Below, in pieces: positions 1-6,157 of a stretch of DNA of 19,308 nucleotides (position 1 is the first letter of the stretch; each line of letters opens with the position of its first letter). Below the pieces are notes generated by a model. That model searched no databases, was not told where the DNA came from, and worked only from the letters and a program-made list of their open reading frames with translations. The stretch is from Magnetococcales bacterium (GTDB taxonomy: Bacteria > Pseudomonadota > Magnetococcia > Magnetococcales > JADFWU01): positions 1 to 19,308 of the forward strand of contig JADFWU010000054.1 of the NCBI GenBank assembly GCA_015234045.1, read 5' to 3'. A program made the translations under genes and the position numbers.

Positions 1-85
1 CTGCGCCTCTTCCTCTGGCTGCGCCTCTTCCTCTGGCTGCGCCTCTTCCTCTGGCTGCGCCTCTTCCTCTGGCTGCGTCTCTTCC
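1..85. repeat. 18-bp tandem repeat, four perfect copies plus a degenerate fifth
   Basis: The unit ctgcgcctcttcctctgg occurs four times without a mismatch at 1-72 and a degraded copy follows to about 85. It keeps the reading frame of the minus-strand zinc-ribbon gene and encodes QPEEEA on that strand. The array touches the window edge, so its full copy number is unknown. Confidence 0.95.
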
Positions 86-984
86 AGATCATTCAGAATA
101 TCACCGAGGCTCGCTAAATTTTCTTCTGCCTCAGGTTCGGTCTCTTCTTGCACTTCAGAAGGAACATCATCTTGGATAGGATCATCTGCAAAATCCAGAT
201 CCTCGTCATCATCCTCATCCAAGGCGGGCCGTTCCCGCAGAGCGGCAAGCTCTTCTGGATCCAGAATGGCACGTGATCTCAGAGGTTCATCTGCACTGGT
301 TTCGTCGTCACCCAGCTCCTCTTCACGCCCCGCCAAAACGGCAGGCAATACGCCATTATCTTCGGGAAAATCGTCAAAAGGTTCTATTTCATCAAAATCA
401 GGCTCATCCAGATCATTCTCAGATTGAGTTTCCGTATCATTTGACGAGATATCATTATTAAGGGATGAGACGGAATCATTATCGGCAGATTTTTCCGCTG
501 AATCGTTTAAAACGGCCTGTTCTGCCGCTTGGTCGGCAGCATCAATATCCTCTTGGCGTCCCATCTGCTGCAACATGGCTCTGAGCTGAGTGGGACTGGG
601 CAGGTCAGCATCGACCTCTTCATACTGATCATCAGGAAGAGACAACTCCGCCTGTTCAACAGGCGGCTCATCAGGGCGGCCACCTTGAAGATCCAATTCA
701 AATTCATCGCCTTGTGCGATGTCTTGATCGGCATCAGGATGTTCCTGATGTGTCTCTTGTTCAGAGGTCTTGGGTTCAGGTTGTGGTTGTTTTTGTTCTG
801 AATCCGAAGTCGGTGAGTCATCCGATGGCTTTTTTTCAGCCTCGGGCGATGGCTGGAAAAAGACATGCCGACATTTGGCACATTTCAACTCCCGACCATT
901 GGGTCCGATCAGCCCGTCGTCCAATCTGAAACGACTGCTACAGTTGTCACACTGAACAATCACAACACACTCCGAAACAGCCAT
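1..984 (-). CDS. MJ0042-type zinc-ribbon protein with acidic tail (3' end outside window)
   Basis: The minus frame is open from ATG at 984 to the window edge, 328 codons without a stop, so the C-terminus is missing. Near the N-terminus are two CxxC pairs (Cys12/15 and Cys35/38) in the spacing of the MJ0042 zinc-ribbon family, a short metal-binding finger often found at the start of proteobacterial regulatory or membrane-anchored proteins. From about residue 46 on the chain is Asp/Glu/Gln/Pro rich, low in complexity and probably disordered; the visible end is a run of QPEEEA hexapeptides encoded by an 18-bp tandem repeat. A GTG at 963, preceded by GGAG at 6 nt, would give a start just before IVQC, as is typical for the family, and may be the real start. 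No membrane segment is visible in the part present. Divergent from ftsE. Function beyond metal binding is not known. Confidence 0.8.
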   Translation of the reverse strand, partial: MAVSECVVIVQCDNCSSRFRLDDGLIGPNGRELKCAKCRHVFFQPSPEAEKKPSDDSPTSDSEQKQPQPEPKTSEQETHQEHPDADQDIAQGDEFELDLQGGRPDEPPVEQAELSLPDDQYEEVDADLPSPTQLRAMLQQMGRQEDIDAADQAAEQAVLNDSAEKSADNDSVSSLNNDISSNDTETQSENDLDEPDFDEIEPFDDFPEDNGVLPAVLAGREEELGDDETSADEPLRSRAILDPEELAALRERPALDEDDDEDLDFADDPIQDDVPSEVQEETEPEAEENLASLGDILNDLEETQPEEEAQPEEEAQPEEEAQPEEEAQ

Positions 985-1356
985 TAGGCCTGTTTATCTT
1001 GTATTATTAACCAATTCGCACATCCTAAAAGTGTCACGAACCGATGAAAATCCACCCATAACATACCCCATTTTAAGGCTATACACATCCTGTTTAATGG
1101 GTCAAAATCCAACCAGAGACAATCATGGATCAAGCCAACGTTATCACTGAATGGATTGTGTTGCCTTAACCATACATGTTCACACAGTTCCAACAGTAAT
1201 GTATTGCAAGCCTCAGGCCGAAGAGAGAGATACCCTGCTCTTGAGATTGTTTCGTCTGGACGCTACCATGTCTCATTACATGAAATAATAATGTTCTGTC
1301 GTTTTTCACTATGACGAAAAGCAAAATCAACCGTGCAACCTAATCGACTGCCTTGA
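985..1356. other. Divergent intergenic region between zinc-ribbon gene and ftsE
   Basis: This 372-bp gap should hold the promoters of both divergent genes. On the plus strand TTGAGA (1241-1246), 17 nt, TACCAT (1264-1269) is a weak sigma-70-like pair for ftsE. On the minus strand a frame without ATG or GTG near its head is open from 1262 to 987 and ends in TAATG, overlapping the zinc-ribbon ATG by one base; its only usable early start is TTG at 1193 and no ribosome-binding site is seen, so I do not call it a gene. No terminator or tRNA is seen. Confidence 0.4.
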
Positions 1357-2067
1357 ATGATTGAGTTCTATAATGTCAGCATGCGCTACCCAACGGGCTA
1401 TGTCGCCCTTAAGGAGTGCAGTTTTGCTATTCCCAAAGGATCGTTTCATTTTCTGTCCGGCCACTCCGGTGCAGGCAAAACGTCTGTCTTAAAATTGATC
1501 TACCGTGCCGAGGTGGCCGCAGAAGGTGCCGTGATCGTCAACGGACGCAATATTGAACGATTGACCCGACGACAAGTTCCTGAATTACGCCGCTCTATTG
1601 GTGTTATTTTTCAAGACTTTAAACTCCTATACGACCGAACGGTGTTTGATAATGTTGCCCTCGCCATGGAGGTCGCAGGTCATGATCCGGCAAAAATCCC
1701 GGGCCAGGTTGCCCGCACCCTGGAATATGTTGGTCTGAAAGACAGCATCTATCAAAACCCGATTTCTCTATCCGGTGGTGAACAACAGCGCGTTTCCATC
1801 GCTCGAGCAATTGTCAATCGACCACCTCTGGTTATCGCTGACGAACCAACCGGTAACCTTGATTTGGAAATGGGGCGCCGTATTTTTGCACTTTTTGAGT
1901 CTCTTCACCAACAAGGGACCACTATTTTTTTGGTTTCCCATGACCAACAGCTGATGGATGAGCTTGGACACCCGGCACTTCAAATGAAAGATTCACGCCT
2001 GATTCATATTCCCCCTTCAGCCCAATTGAAAGACTCTCACCCCTTGCCCGGAGCAGAACAGCCGTGA
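1357..2067 (+). CDS. ftsE: Cell-division ATP-binding protein FtsE
   Basis: FtsE is the cytoplasmic ATPase of the FtsEX complex, which in Gram-negative bacteria couples the Z-ring to activation of septal peptidoglycan hydrolases. All ABC motifs are visible in the 236 residues: Walker A at 35-42 (GHSGAGKT), Q-loop Gln86 in the FQD motif, signature LSGGE at 138-142, Walker B ending D162-E163, D-loop and H-loop His195. The sequence IFQDFKLL and ADEPTGNLD is characteristic of FtsE/LolD-like ATPases; the adjoining ftsX decides between them. The stop TGA overlaps the GTG start of ftsX by 4 bases, implying translational coupling. The start ATG has little Shine-Dalgarno sequence. The last 20-25 residues are a Pro/Ser-rich tail typical for variable FtsE ends. 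Confidence 0.96.
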   Translation: MIEFYNVSMRYPTGYVALKECSFAIPKGSFHFLSGHSGAGKTSVLKLIYRAEVAAEGAVIVNGRNIERLTRRQVPELRRSIGVIFQDFKLLYDRTVFDNVALAMEVAGHDPAKIPGQVARTLEYVGLKDSIYQNPISLSGGEQQRVSIARAIVNRPPLVIADEPTGNLDLEMGRRIFALFESLHQQGTTIFLVSHDQQLMDELGHPALQMKDSRLIHIPPSAQLKDSHPLPGAEQP

Positions 2068-3119
2068 TTCATCCACGCCGGGAAAGCAAAGGTGGCAAAA
2101 CCACCAATACCAGATCCAACAGCCGCGTTAAAAAAAGACGCCGGAATGTCCGAGATAGCAAGACAAACAACCGCCGTACCCGTCCGCCCACACCCAAAGC
2201 ACGTGAACGGATAACCAACCCGCGCCTTGCCTTTCATGGTCGAGCCATTCGTCGCGCATGGCGCCAATTTCATGACGGCTCGCTGTCTCATTGGATCACC
2301 ACCATGGTGATCGCACTTTCATTAACCATCTATGGCGCTGTTTCTCTGGTACTCACCAATGCGGATGCCACACTGGCCCGTTGGCAGGGTGATAACCGCA
2401 TCACAGTTTTTTTCAAGCCCGATGCCACCGAAAAACAGCGCTCGGAAGCATTAAGCGCCATCTCTGATGAACTGGTGGTCGATAAACAAGACATAACACG
2501 CGTCTCTCCGGACGATGCTTTAGTCCGTCTAAAAGAGATGCTCGGCACCGAAGCTGGTCTGCTGGATGAACTGGATGAAAACCCTCTACCCCATTCCGTC
2601 AACCTGAAACTGATTTCCAGTGATCCAACCATGGCTGGGAATCTGGCTAAAAAAATTGCCGAGTGGTCCATGGTTGAAGCCGTCTCATTTGATCATCTTT
2701 GGGCGGAAAGATTGGCAGCCATCATTCAAGCCTTCCGATATGGCGGTGGTGCCTTTTCATTTCTTCTGTTGGCTGCTGTGGCGCTAATCGTATCCAACAC
2801 TATTAAATTGACCATTATCGCCCGGCGTGATGAGGTGGAAGTGATGCGATTTATGGGCGCTACCCATATGTTTATCAAAGCACCTTTCATCTATGAAGGA
2901 ATTCTACAAGGCTTCTTAGGTGCCTCCGGTGCCCTGCTGCTTATCTCGCTACTCTATTTTGGTGCTCAACAAACCATCACTGATCTTGGCACGGCCTTTG
3001 GCATTCAACTCACCGTTCAGTTCTTGCCGACTTTTCAACTCAGTATCATTATGGGCATGGGTATTGTACTGGGTCTGACCGGTGCATTGATTTCCCTGTC
3101 TCGTTTCTTGAAAGTTTAG
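2064..3119 (+). CDS. ftsX: Cell-division permease-like protein FtsX, with basic N-terminal extension
   Basis: FtsX is the membrane partner of FtsE; its periplasmic domain transmits ATPase cycling to murein hydrolase activators. The 351 residues show the expected plan: TM1 about 78-99, periplasmic domain about 100-225, TM2 about 228-252, TM3 about 278-300, TM4 about 322-347. The cytoplasmic loop RRDEVEVMRFMGAT at 254-267 is the conserved family motif. The start is GTG at 2064, overlapping ftsE, with GGAG 10 nt upstream. Residues 1-70 form an unusually long, strongly basic (Lys/Arg) and Ser/Thr/Asn-rich cytoplasmic tail before TM1, longer than in many FtsX proteins; it could be a nucleic-acid or membrane contact. 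A later start would remove it, but the 4-base overlap with ftsE favours the long form. Confidence 0.95.
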   Translation: MIHPRRESKGGKTTNTRSNSRVKKRRRNVRDSKTNNRRTRPPTPKARERITNPRLAFHGRAIRRAWRQFHDGSLSHWITTMVIALSLTIYGAVSLVLTNADATLARWQGDNRITVFFKPDATEKQRSEALSAISDELVVDKQDITRVSPDDALVRLKEMLGTEAGLLDELDENPLPHSVNLKLISSDPTMAGNLAKKIAEWSMVEAVSFDHLWAERLAAIIQAFRYGGGAFSFLLLAAVALIVSNTIKLTIIARRDEVEVMRFMGATHMFIKAPFIYEGILQGFLGASGALLLISLLYFGAQQTITDLGTAFGIQLTVQFLPTFQLSIIMGMGIVLGLTGALISLSRFLKV

Positions 3120-3191
3120 CGTCTTACACCTACACTGCAAACAGGCTTGCCAGATTGAGCCAGTTTAAGATTCGCATAAGGAGTTTACTCA

Positions 3192-3575
3192 ATGTCCATA
3201 CCTTCAGATCTCAACTACTCAAAAGAACATGAGTGGGTACGCCGTGATGGTGATGAGGTGGTTATCGGTATTACCGCTTTTGCCGCTGAACAGCTCGGTG
3301 ATGTGGTGTTCGTGGAACTGCCTGAAGCAGGTAGCGTAATCAACGCTAATGATCCCTTTGGTAATGTGGAGTCAGTCAAGTCGGTTTCCGAACTGTTTGC
3401 ACCACTCTCCGGTACTATTACCAGCGTCAATGAAGCACTTGAAGATTCACCAGAATCAGTCAATGATGATGCCTATGGCAAGGGCTGGATGATTCGCATA
3501 ACACCCAGCAATCCAGAAGAAATGACTGCCCTGTTATCTGCCGATCAATACGCTGAACTTATCAGCGAAACCTGA
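3192..3575 (+). CDS. gcvH: Glycine cleavage system H protein
   Basis: GcvH carries the lipoyl group that shuttles the aminomethyl moiety between the P, T and L proteins of glycine cleavage; in some bacteria it also hands lipoyl groups to other enzymes. The 127-residue length is normal. The lipoylated lysine is Lys63 in the ESVKS motif, inside the typical barrel sequence, and the SGTI hairpin follows. AAGGAG at 3178-3183 lies 8 nt before ATG, a clear start. The partner genes gcvT and gcvP are absent from this window; the gene stands between ftsX (72 bp upstream) and an ankyrin gene (57 bp downstream), so its neighbours give no pathway support. All key residues are intact. Confidence 0.96.
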   Translation: MSIPSDLNYSKEHEWVRRDGDEVVIGITAFAAEQLGDVVFVELPEAGSVINANDPFGNVESVKSVSELFAPLSGTITSVNEALEDSPESVNDDAYGKGWMIRITPSNPEEMTALLSADQYAELISET

Positions 3576-3632
3576 TCACCAATGCGCGCCATCGCGCTAC
3601 ATAACCTCTACCTTTAGCGGATACGCCTCACC

Positions 3633-4421
3633 ATGAGTAAATCTGGAAACAACTCAATTCTCGCTCTCCATGATGCCATAGGATTTGGCGATCTGGATCA
3701 ACTTCAACTGCTTATCCGTGATGATGGCAATCTGAATGCGCCAGATGAAAACGGCTGCACCCCTTTGATTTGGGCCGTGGCAGAAGAGCGTTTTAATATG
3801 GTTCATATGCTGCTTGACAGCGGTGCAGATCCACAAACTCAGAATCATCAAGGGATGGCTCCCCTACACTTTTGCGCTTTACTTAACACACCAAGTATCG
3901 CGGCCCTGCTGATCAAGAATGGTGCAAAAGTCAATGCCATTGACCTTGATCTACGCACCCCACTACACATGGCTGCTAAACGCGGTGCAAAAAAAACCGC
4001 TATGGTTCTGATCAATGCTGGTGCCAACACAAATGCCTTGGATGATAATAACCGCTCGCCCCTTCATGAGGCGGCAAAAAAAGGTCATATGGCCATTGTA
4101 AAACTCTTACTAGCCAATAATGCCCAGGTTGATATGTTGGATGATGATGAGCAACGTCCGCTTCACGAAGCCGCAAAAAAAGGCCATGACCGAATGGTCA
4201 AAGTATTGATTAAAGCTGGTGCCAATCCCGCCTTGCCAGATAACAGCGGTGTCACTCCTCTGCATGAAGCGGCTAAAAAAGGCCATCTGTCTATTGCTCA
4301 ACGATTGATCAATAGTGGAGCTCCTTTTGACCCGCGTGACAATAATAATATAACGCCGCTTGATGAAGCTAAAAAAAAGGGACACCGTACCATCAACACG
4401 TTCCTAAGAGCTTGCCACTGA
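3633..4421 (+). CDS. Ankyrin-repeat protein, seven repeats
   Basis: The 262 residues consist almost entirely of 33-residue ankyrin repeats, beginning about residue 40 and running to the end, preceded by a less regular helical pair. Repeats 4 to 6 carry a nearly identical PLHEAAKKGH core, and the last, PLDEAKKKGH, is a capping variant. No signal peptide or membrane segment is visible, so a cytoplasmic binding protein is likely; the partner is unknown. The gene follows gcvH by 57 bp and may be co-transcribed. The start ATG is weakly supported by upstream sequence. Lysine pairs in the repeats are written as AAA codons, giving A6-A8 runs. Such repeat proteins occur in many free-living bacteria, so they do not by themselves indicate host interaction. 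Confidence 0.9.
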   Translation: MSKSGNNSILALHDAIGFGDLDQLQLLIRDDGNLNAPDENGCTPLIWAVAEERFNMVHMLLDSGADPQTQNHQGMAPLHFCALLNTPSIAALLIKNGAKVNAIDLDLRTPLHMAAKRGAKKTAMVLINAGANTNALDDNNRSPLHEAAKKGHMAIVKLLLANNAQVDMLDDDEQRPLHEAAKKGHDRMVKVLIKAGANPALPDNSGVTPLHEAAKKGHLSIAQRLINSGAPFDPRDNNNITPLDEAKKKGHRTINTFLRACH

Positions 4422-4492
4422 TAGCCTTTCAGGATGCTCAGAAAGATATAGTAAGAGTACAGGATCCATACCCCTGAAAAATGCCAGAATGA

Positions 4493-4747
4493 ATGAGCGT
4501 TACAATGAAGCATAAGGACAAGACATGCCCTTTCCTCATGAAAATCTGCATTCGCGATGAGTGTGCGATCTACAACATCCGCTCAAAAAATTGCAATATT
4601 AATGTAACCGCTCAAGCCCTCACCAGCGGCCCACCCTTCGGACCGCGTGGCCCTTTCAATAGACCAGGAGGACCACGCGGTCCTGCTGGACCTAAAGGAG
4701 GCAACACGCCTCCTGGAACGGACAACGATTCATCAACGCGACATTAA
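4493..4747 (+). CDS. Small four-cysteine protein with Gly/Pro (collagen-like) tail
   Basis: An 84-residue protein of unknown function. The N-terminal half has four cysteines, Cys12, 19, 24 and 34, in the pattern CPFLMKxC-x4-C-x9-C, which suggests a small metal (Zn or Fe-S) knuckle. From about residue 45 the chain turns into a collagen-like tail with GPRGP, GPAGP and GPKGG triplets. An internal ATG at 4505 would remove the first four residues; neither start has a strong ribosome-binding site. It lies 71 bp after the ankyrin gene on the same strand and could be the last gene of that unit. The two GPRGP segments are encoded by different synonymous codons that form an 11-bp perfect inverted repeat at DNA level. 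I do not recognise a named family. Confidence 0.6.
   Translation: MSVTMKHKDKTCPFLMKICIRDECAIYNIRSKNCNINVTAQALTSGPPFGPRGPFNRPGGPRGPAGPKGGNTPPGTDNDSSTRH
4640..4683 (+). repeat. 11-bp perfect inverted repeat inside the collagen-like tail
   Basis: GGACCGCGTGG (4640-4650) and CCACGCGGTCC (4673-4683) are exact reverse complements with a 22-nt loop. Both arms encode Gly-Pro-Arg-Gly-Pro in the same frame by different codons. The transcript could fold into a strong GC hairpin. Confidence 0.85.
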
Positions 4748-4884
4748 ACTTTATAATTCAACATATTAACCTGAAATCCTACATCCTCAATACAGCCCCT
4801 TTCTACCTTCGGCTTATCAATCAAAGACACAAAAAATCATTAGCTCTTTCTATTTCTAATAAAATTAATTTATGGTAAAATTGG

Positions 4885-5062
4885 TTTATTTTGTTGCAAA
4901 CAAATACATTAAACCTGCTTTTGGAAATTTTTGGGTTACATGGAGCTGTCAGGATAGACACCGTTGATAATTAACAGACTCGGTAAACGGGCGTGTTATT
5001 GGCTTATAAGGGAACCAGGTCGGCATGAAGACCGACCACAAACAATCATTGGGAGTAAGACC
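4885..5062 (+). promoter_or_regulatory. Conserved leader of small membrane peptide, copy 1
   Basis: This leader aligns with 6158-6335 upstream of the second peptide copy. Conserved blocks are TTTGTT-GCA-AACAAA followed by TACATTAAA (4890-4913), a TTTGGAAATT block, GGTTACAT, GCTGTCA, and a GGGAACCAGGTCGGCAT block. GGTCGG (5018-5023) and CCGACC (5032-5037) form a hairpin with loop CATGAAGA just before the ribosome-binding site GGGAG (5051-5055), 7 nt ahead of ATG 5063. The TTTGTT inverted repeat could be a protein operator; TAAAAT at 4876-4881 is a possible -10. Which part is DNA signal and which is RNA leader cannot be decided by eye. Confidence 0.6.
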
Positions 5063-5206
5063 ATGCATCTCGCCAGCCTACACGACATGAAATCAGATAT
5101 GTACAGCTATGATGTCAATCCGTTCTTTGGATTGCTCTCAATCACAGCCGGGCCAATTATCGCCCTGGTTGGTGTGCTGTTGGTCATCCACTATATGGTC
5201 GCTTGA
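5063..5206 (+). CDS. 47-residue single-pass membrane peptide, copy 1
   Basis: ATG at 5063 follows GGGAG by 7 nt, an excellent ribosome-binding site. The product has a polar, Met/His/Asp-rich N-terminus (1-19), the motif DVNPFFG at 17-23, and one hydrophobic segment from about 21 to 46 interrupted by GP at 30-31, with His43 near the far end. A paralogue at 6336-6479 is 39/47 identical; the eight replacements are all mild (Tyr/Phe, Leu/Ile/Met/Val, Ala/Ser, Tyr/His), while 14 further codons differ only synonymously, which shows selection on the protein. Length and layout resemble type I toxin peptides and other small bacterial membrane peptides; there is also a weak likeness to light-harvesting alpha chains. 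Role unknown. A 243-nt upstream-extended frame exists but lacks a comparable start. Confidence 0.82.
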   Translation: MHLASLHDMKSDMYSYDVNPFFGLLSITAGPIIALVGVLLVIHYMVA

Positions 5207-5222
5207 ATGAGCTGATCTGAGT

Positions 5223-5324
5223 CTTCCCGGTGGCATTTAGATGGGATTTCACCCCCTTTCTGTTGACACTGTGCATCCCCATTAAGTTGGTTTGATGTTC
5301 CATCAACAGCCAGCCACTGGGAAG
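5223..5324 (+). other. Long 3' hairpin downstream of peptide copy 1
   Basis: CTTCCCGGTGGC (5223-5234) pairs with GCCACTGGGAAG (5313-5324), 12 pairs with one G-U, starting 17 nt after the peptide stop. The 78-nt loop contains a second hairpin, TTGATG-TTC-CATCAA. No immediate T-run follows, so it is more likely a stabilising 3' structure than a classical terminator, though a T-rich stretch starts at about 5333. Copy 2 has an unrelated 12-bp hairpin in the same position. Confidence 0.6.
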
Positions 5325-5372
5325 CCTCGATTGGTATTTATTTTTTCAATATTCTACAACTGAAAAAAGGTG

Positions 5373-5401
5373 TTCATTAACAGGTTTAACATAAATATAT
5401 A
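5373..5401 (+). promoter_or_regulatory. Possible promoter of structured RNA copy 1
   Basis: TTCATT (5373-5378), 17 nt, TATATA (5396-5401) precedes the RNA. The alignment with copy 2 keeps the AAAAAGG-N2-TTCAT block at the same distance. The -35 is poor, so this is tentative; the RNA could also be processed from the peptide transcript. Confidence 0.35.
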
Positions 5402-5404
5402 GTC

Positions 5405-5511
5405 ATCCCTTGATCTGGGTTGCTACTCCCACAGCCCCCTCCAACAGTCCAGATCAAAGCTTCGCCTCTGGTTGCTTTCTGAATCGCCCCTGCAACCAGG
5501 GGCTTTTTTTT
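5405..5511 (+). ncRNA. Structured C-rich small RNA, copy 1
   Basis: Two stems with a T8 end. Stem 1: TTGATCTGGGTTG (5410-5422) with CAGTCCAGATCAA (5445-5457), 13 pairs including two G-U, enclosing a C-rich loop with TACTCCCA and CCCCCTCC. Stem 2: CCTCTGGTTGC (5465-5475) with GCAACCAGGGG (5492-5502), 11 pairs, loop containing AATCGCCCCT, then T8 (5504-5511): an intrinsic terminator. Comparison with copy 2 (6675-6780) shows compensatory changes in stem 1 (A5413-T5454 against T6683-A6723; G-U and U-G pairs replaced by A-U and C-G) and in stem 2 (G5471-C5496 against A6740-T6766). The loop TACTCCCA is the exact complement of TGGGAGTA (5050-5057) at the ribosome-binding site of peptide 1. I know no Rfam family that matches. 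Confidence 0.75.
5465..5511 (+). terminator. Rho-independent terminator of small RNA copy 1
   Basis: Eleven-pair stem (5465-5475/5492-5502) followed by C and T8. A shorter competing hairpin, GCCCCTG-CAAC-CAGGGGC at 5486-5503, uses the same 3' arm and would terminate equally well. Confidence 0.88.
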
Positions 5512-5536
5512 ATCCCACGCATAAAGAGATATTGTG

Positions 5537-5581
5537 ATTTCGATCCGAAATTTGACAATGAATCACAACCTGAGTGGAAGC
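5537..5581. repeat. 45-bp near-identical element, copy 1
   Basis: This element matches 6795-6839 at 43 of 45 positions, more than any other part of the duplication, and in both places lies just after the small-RNA terminator (25 and 14 bp of unrelated sequence between). It contains TTGACA (5552-5557) without a good -10. In copy 1 its head is a palindrome, ATTTCG-ATC-CGAAAT; both differences in copy 2 fall in the right arm. The plus frame reads FDPKFDNESQPEWK, in copy 2 FDPKLDNESQPEWK, so a gene remnant is also possible. Confidence 0.85.
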
Positions 5582-5650
5582 CCTGGTGATGTTTTTGCGC
5601 CGCTTTTGATATGCGAAGCAGATCATCAGAGCAAAAATATCACCAGGGCT
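5579..5650. repeat. 20-bp inverted repeat (long hairpin)
   Basis: Arms 5579-5598 and 5631-5650 pair at 20 positions with one G-U (19/20 identity), enclosing a 32-nt loop. The left arm begins in the last three bases of the 45-bp element. There is no T-run after it on the plus strand. It may be an RNA hairpin, the relic of a miniature inverted-repeat element, or a protein site. Confidence 0.8.
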
Positions 5651-6157
5651 GGAACGGCTCACTGTTCAAATTGTAGACGAAACCGCCATACAAACTGAAA
5701 GTTTCGATACTGGCTAAAGTCGGTGGTTTGAACCTTGCACAGGGATAATCAAAAAAACGATGAGGAGTTCTGGAATTCATGAACTATTCAGGTTAACCGT
5801 CCAAACACATAGATAACGCGTTCTTCATATCAATCAAACAGGATCTGATCAGATTGAATCATTGTTTATCATTTCATCATATTTTATTCATAGAAATGTA
5901 ACCAGACATTCTCTCTTCACGGTCCTAACCTCATCATATAGAGGCTATTTCAACAGATTATAATAAAAACACACTGCCATTTCTTCCTGATAGTCGTATA
6001 TAATATCTTACTATCAATCAAGAAGCACACCAACTTAATACTTTGTTTAATAATGACTTTACAACACACAACCTGATCCGATGTTGTCCGACATTCACTC
6101 AACGACACACCCCAAATTCAATCTATTCTTAATAAAAAAAATTAATATATTGATTGA
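5651..6157. other. Spacer between the two module copies, no gene seen
   Basis: About 500 AT-rich bases. I find no frame with a convincing start and ribosome-binding site (a GAGGAG near 5762 is followed only by a five-codon frame), no tRNA and no clear terminator. It contains the short palindrome TCTGATCAGA near 5845 and an imperfect repeat AAACCGCC/GGTGGTTT near 5690-5740. It has no counterpart on the far side of copy 2. Confidence 0.5.

Noticed and set aside
1-72. CRISPR-like array
   Set aside because: The 18-bp units have no spacers and lie in frame within a coding sequence.
5762-5800. GAGGAG followed by ATG
   Set aside because: The frame has only five codons and no conservation in copy 2.
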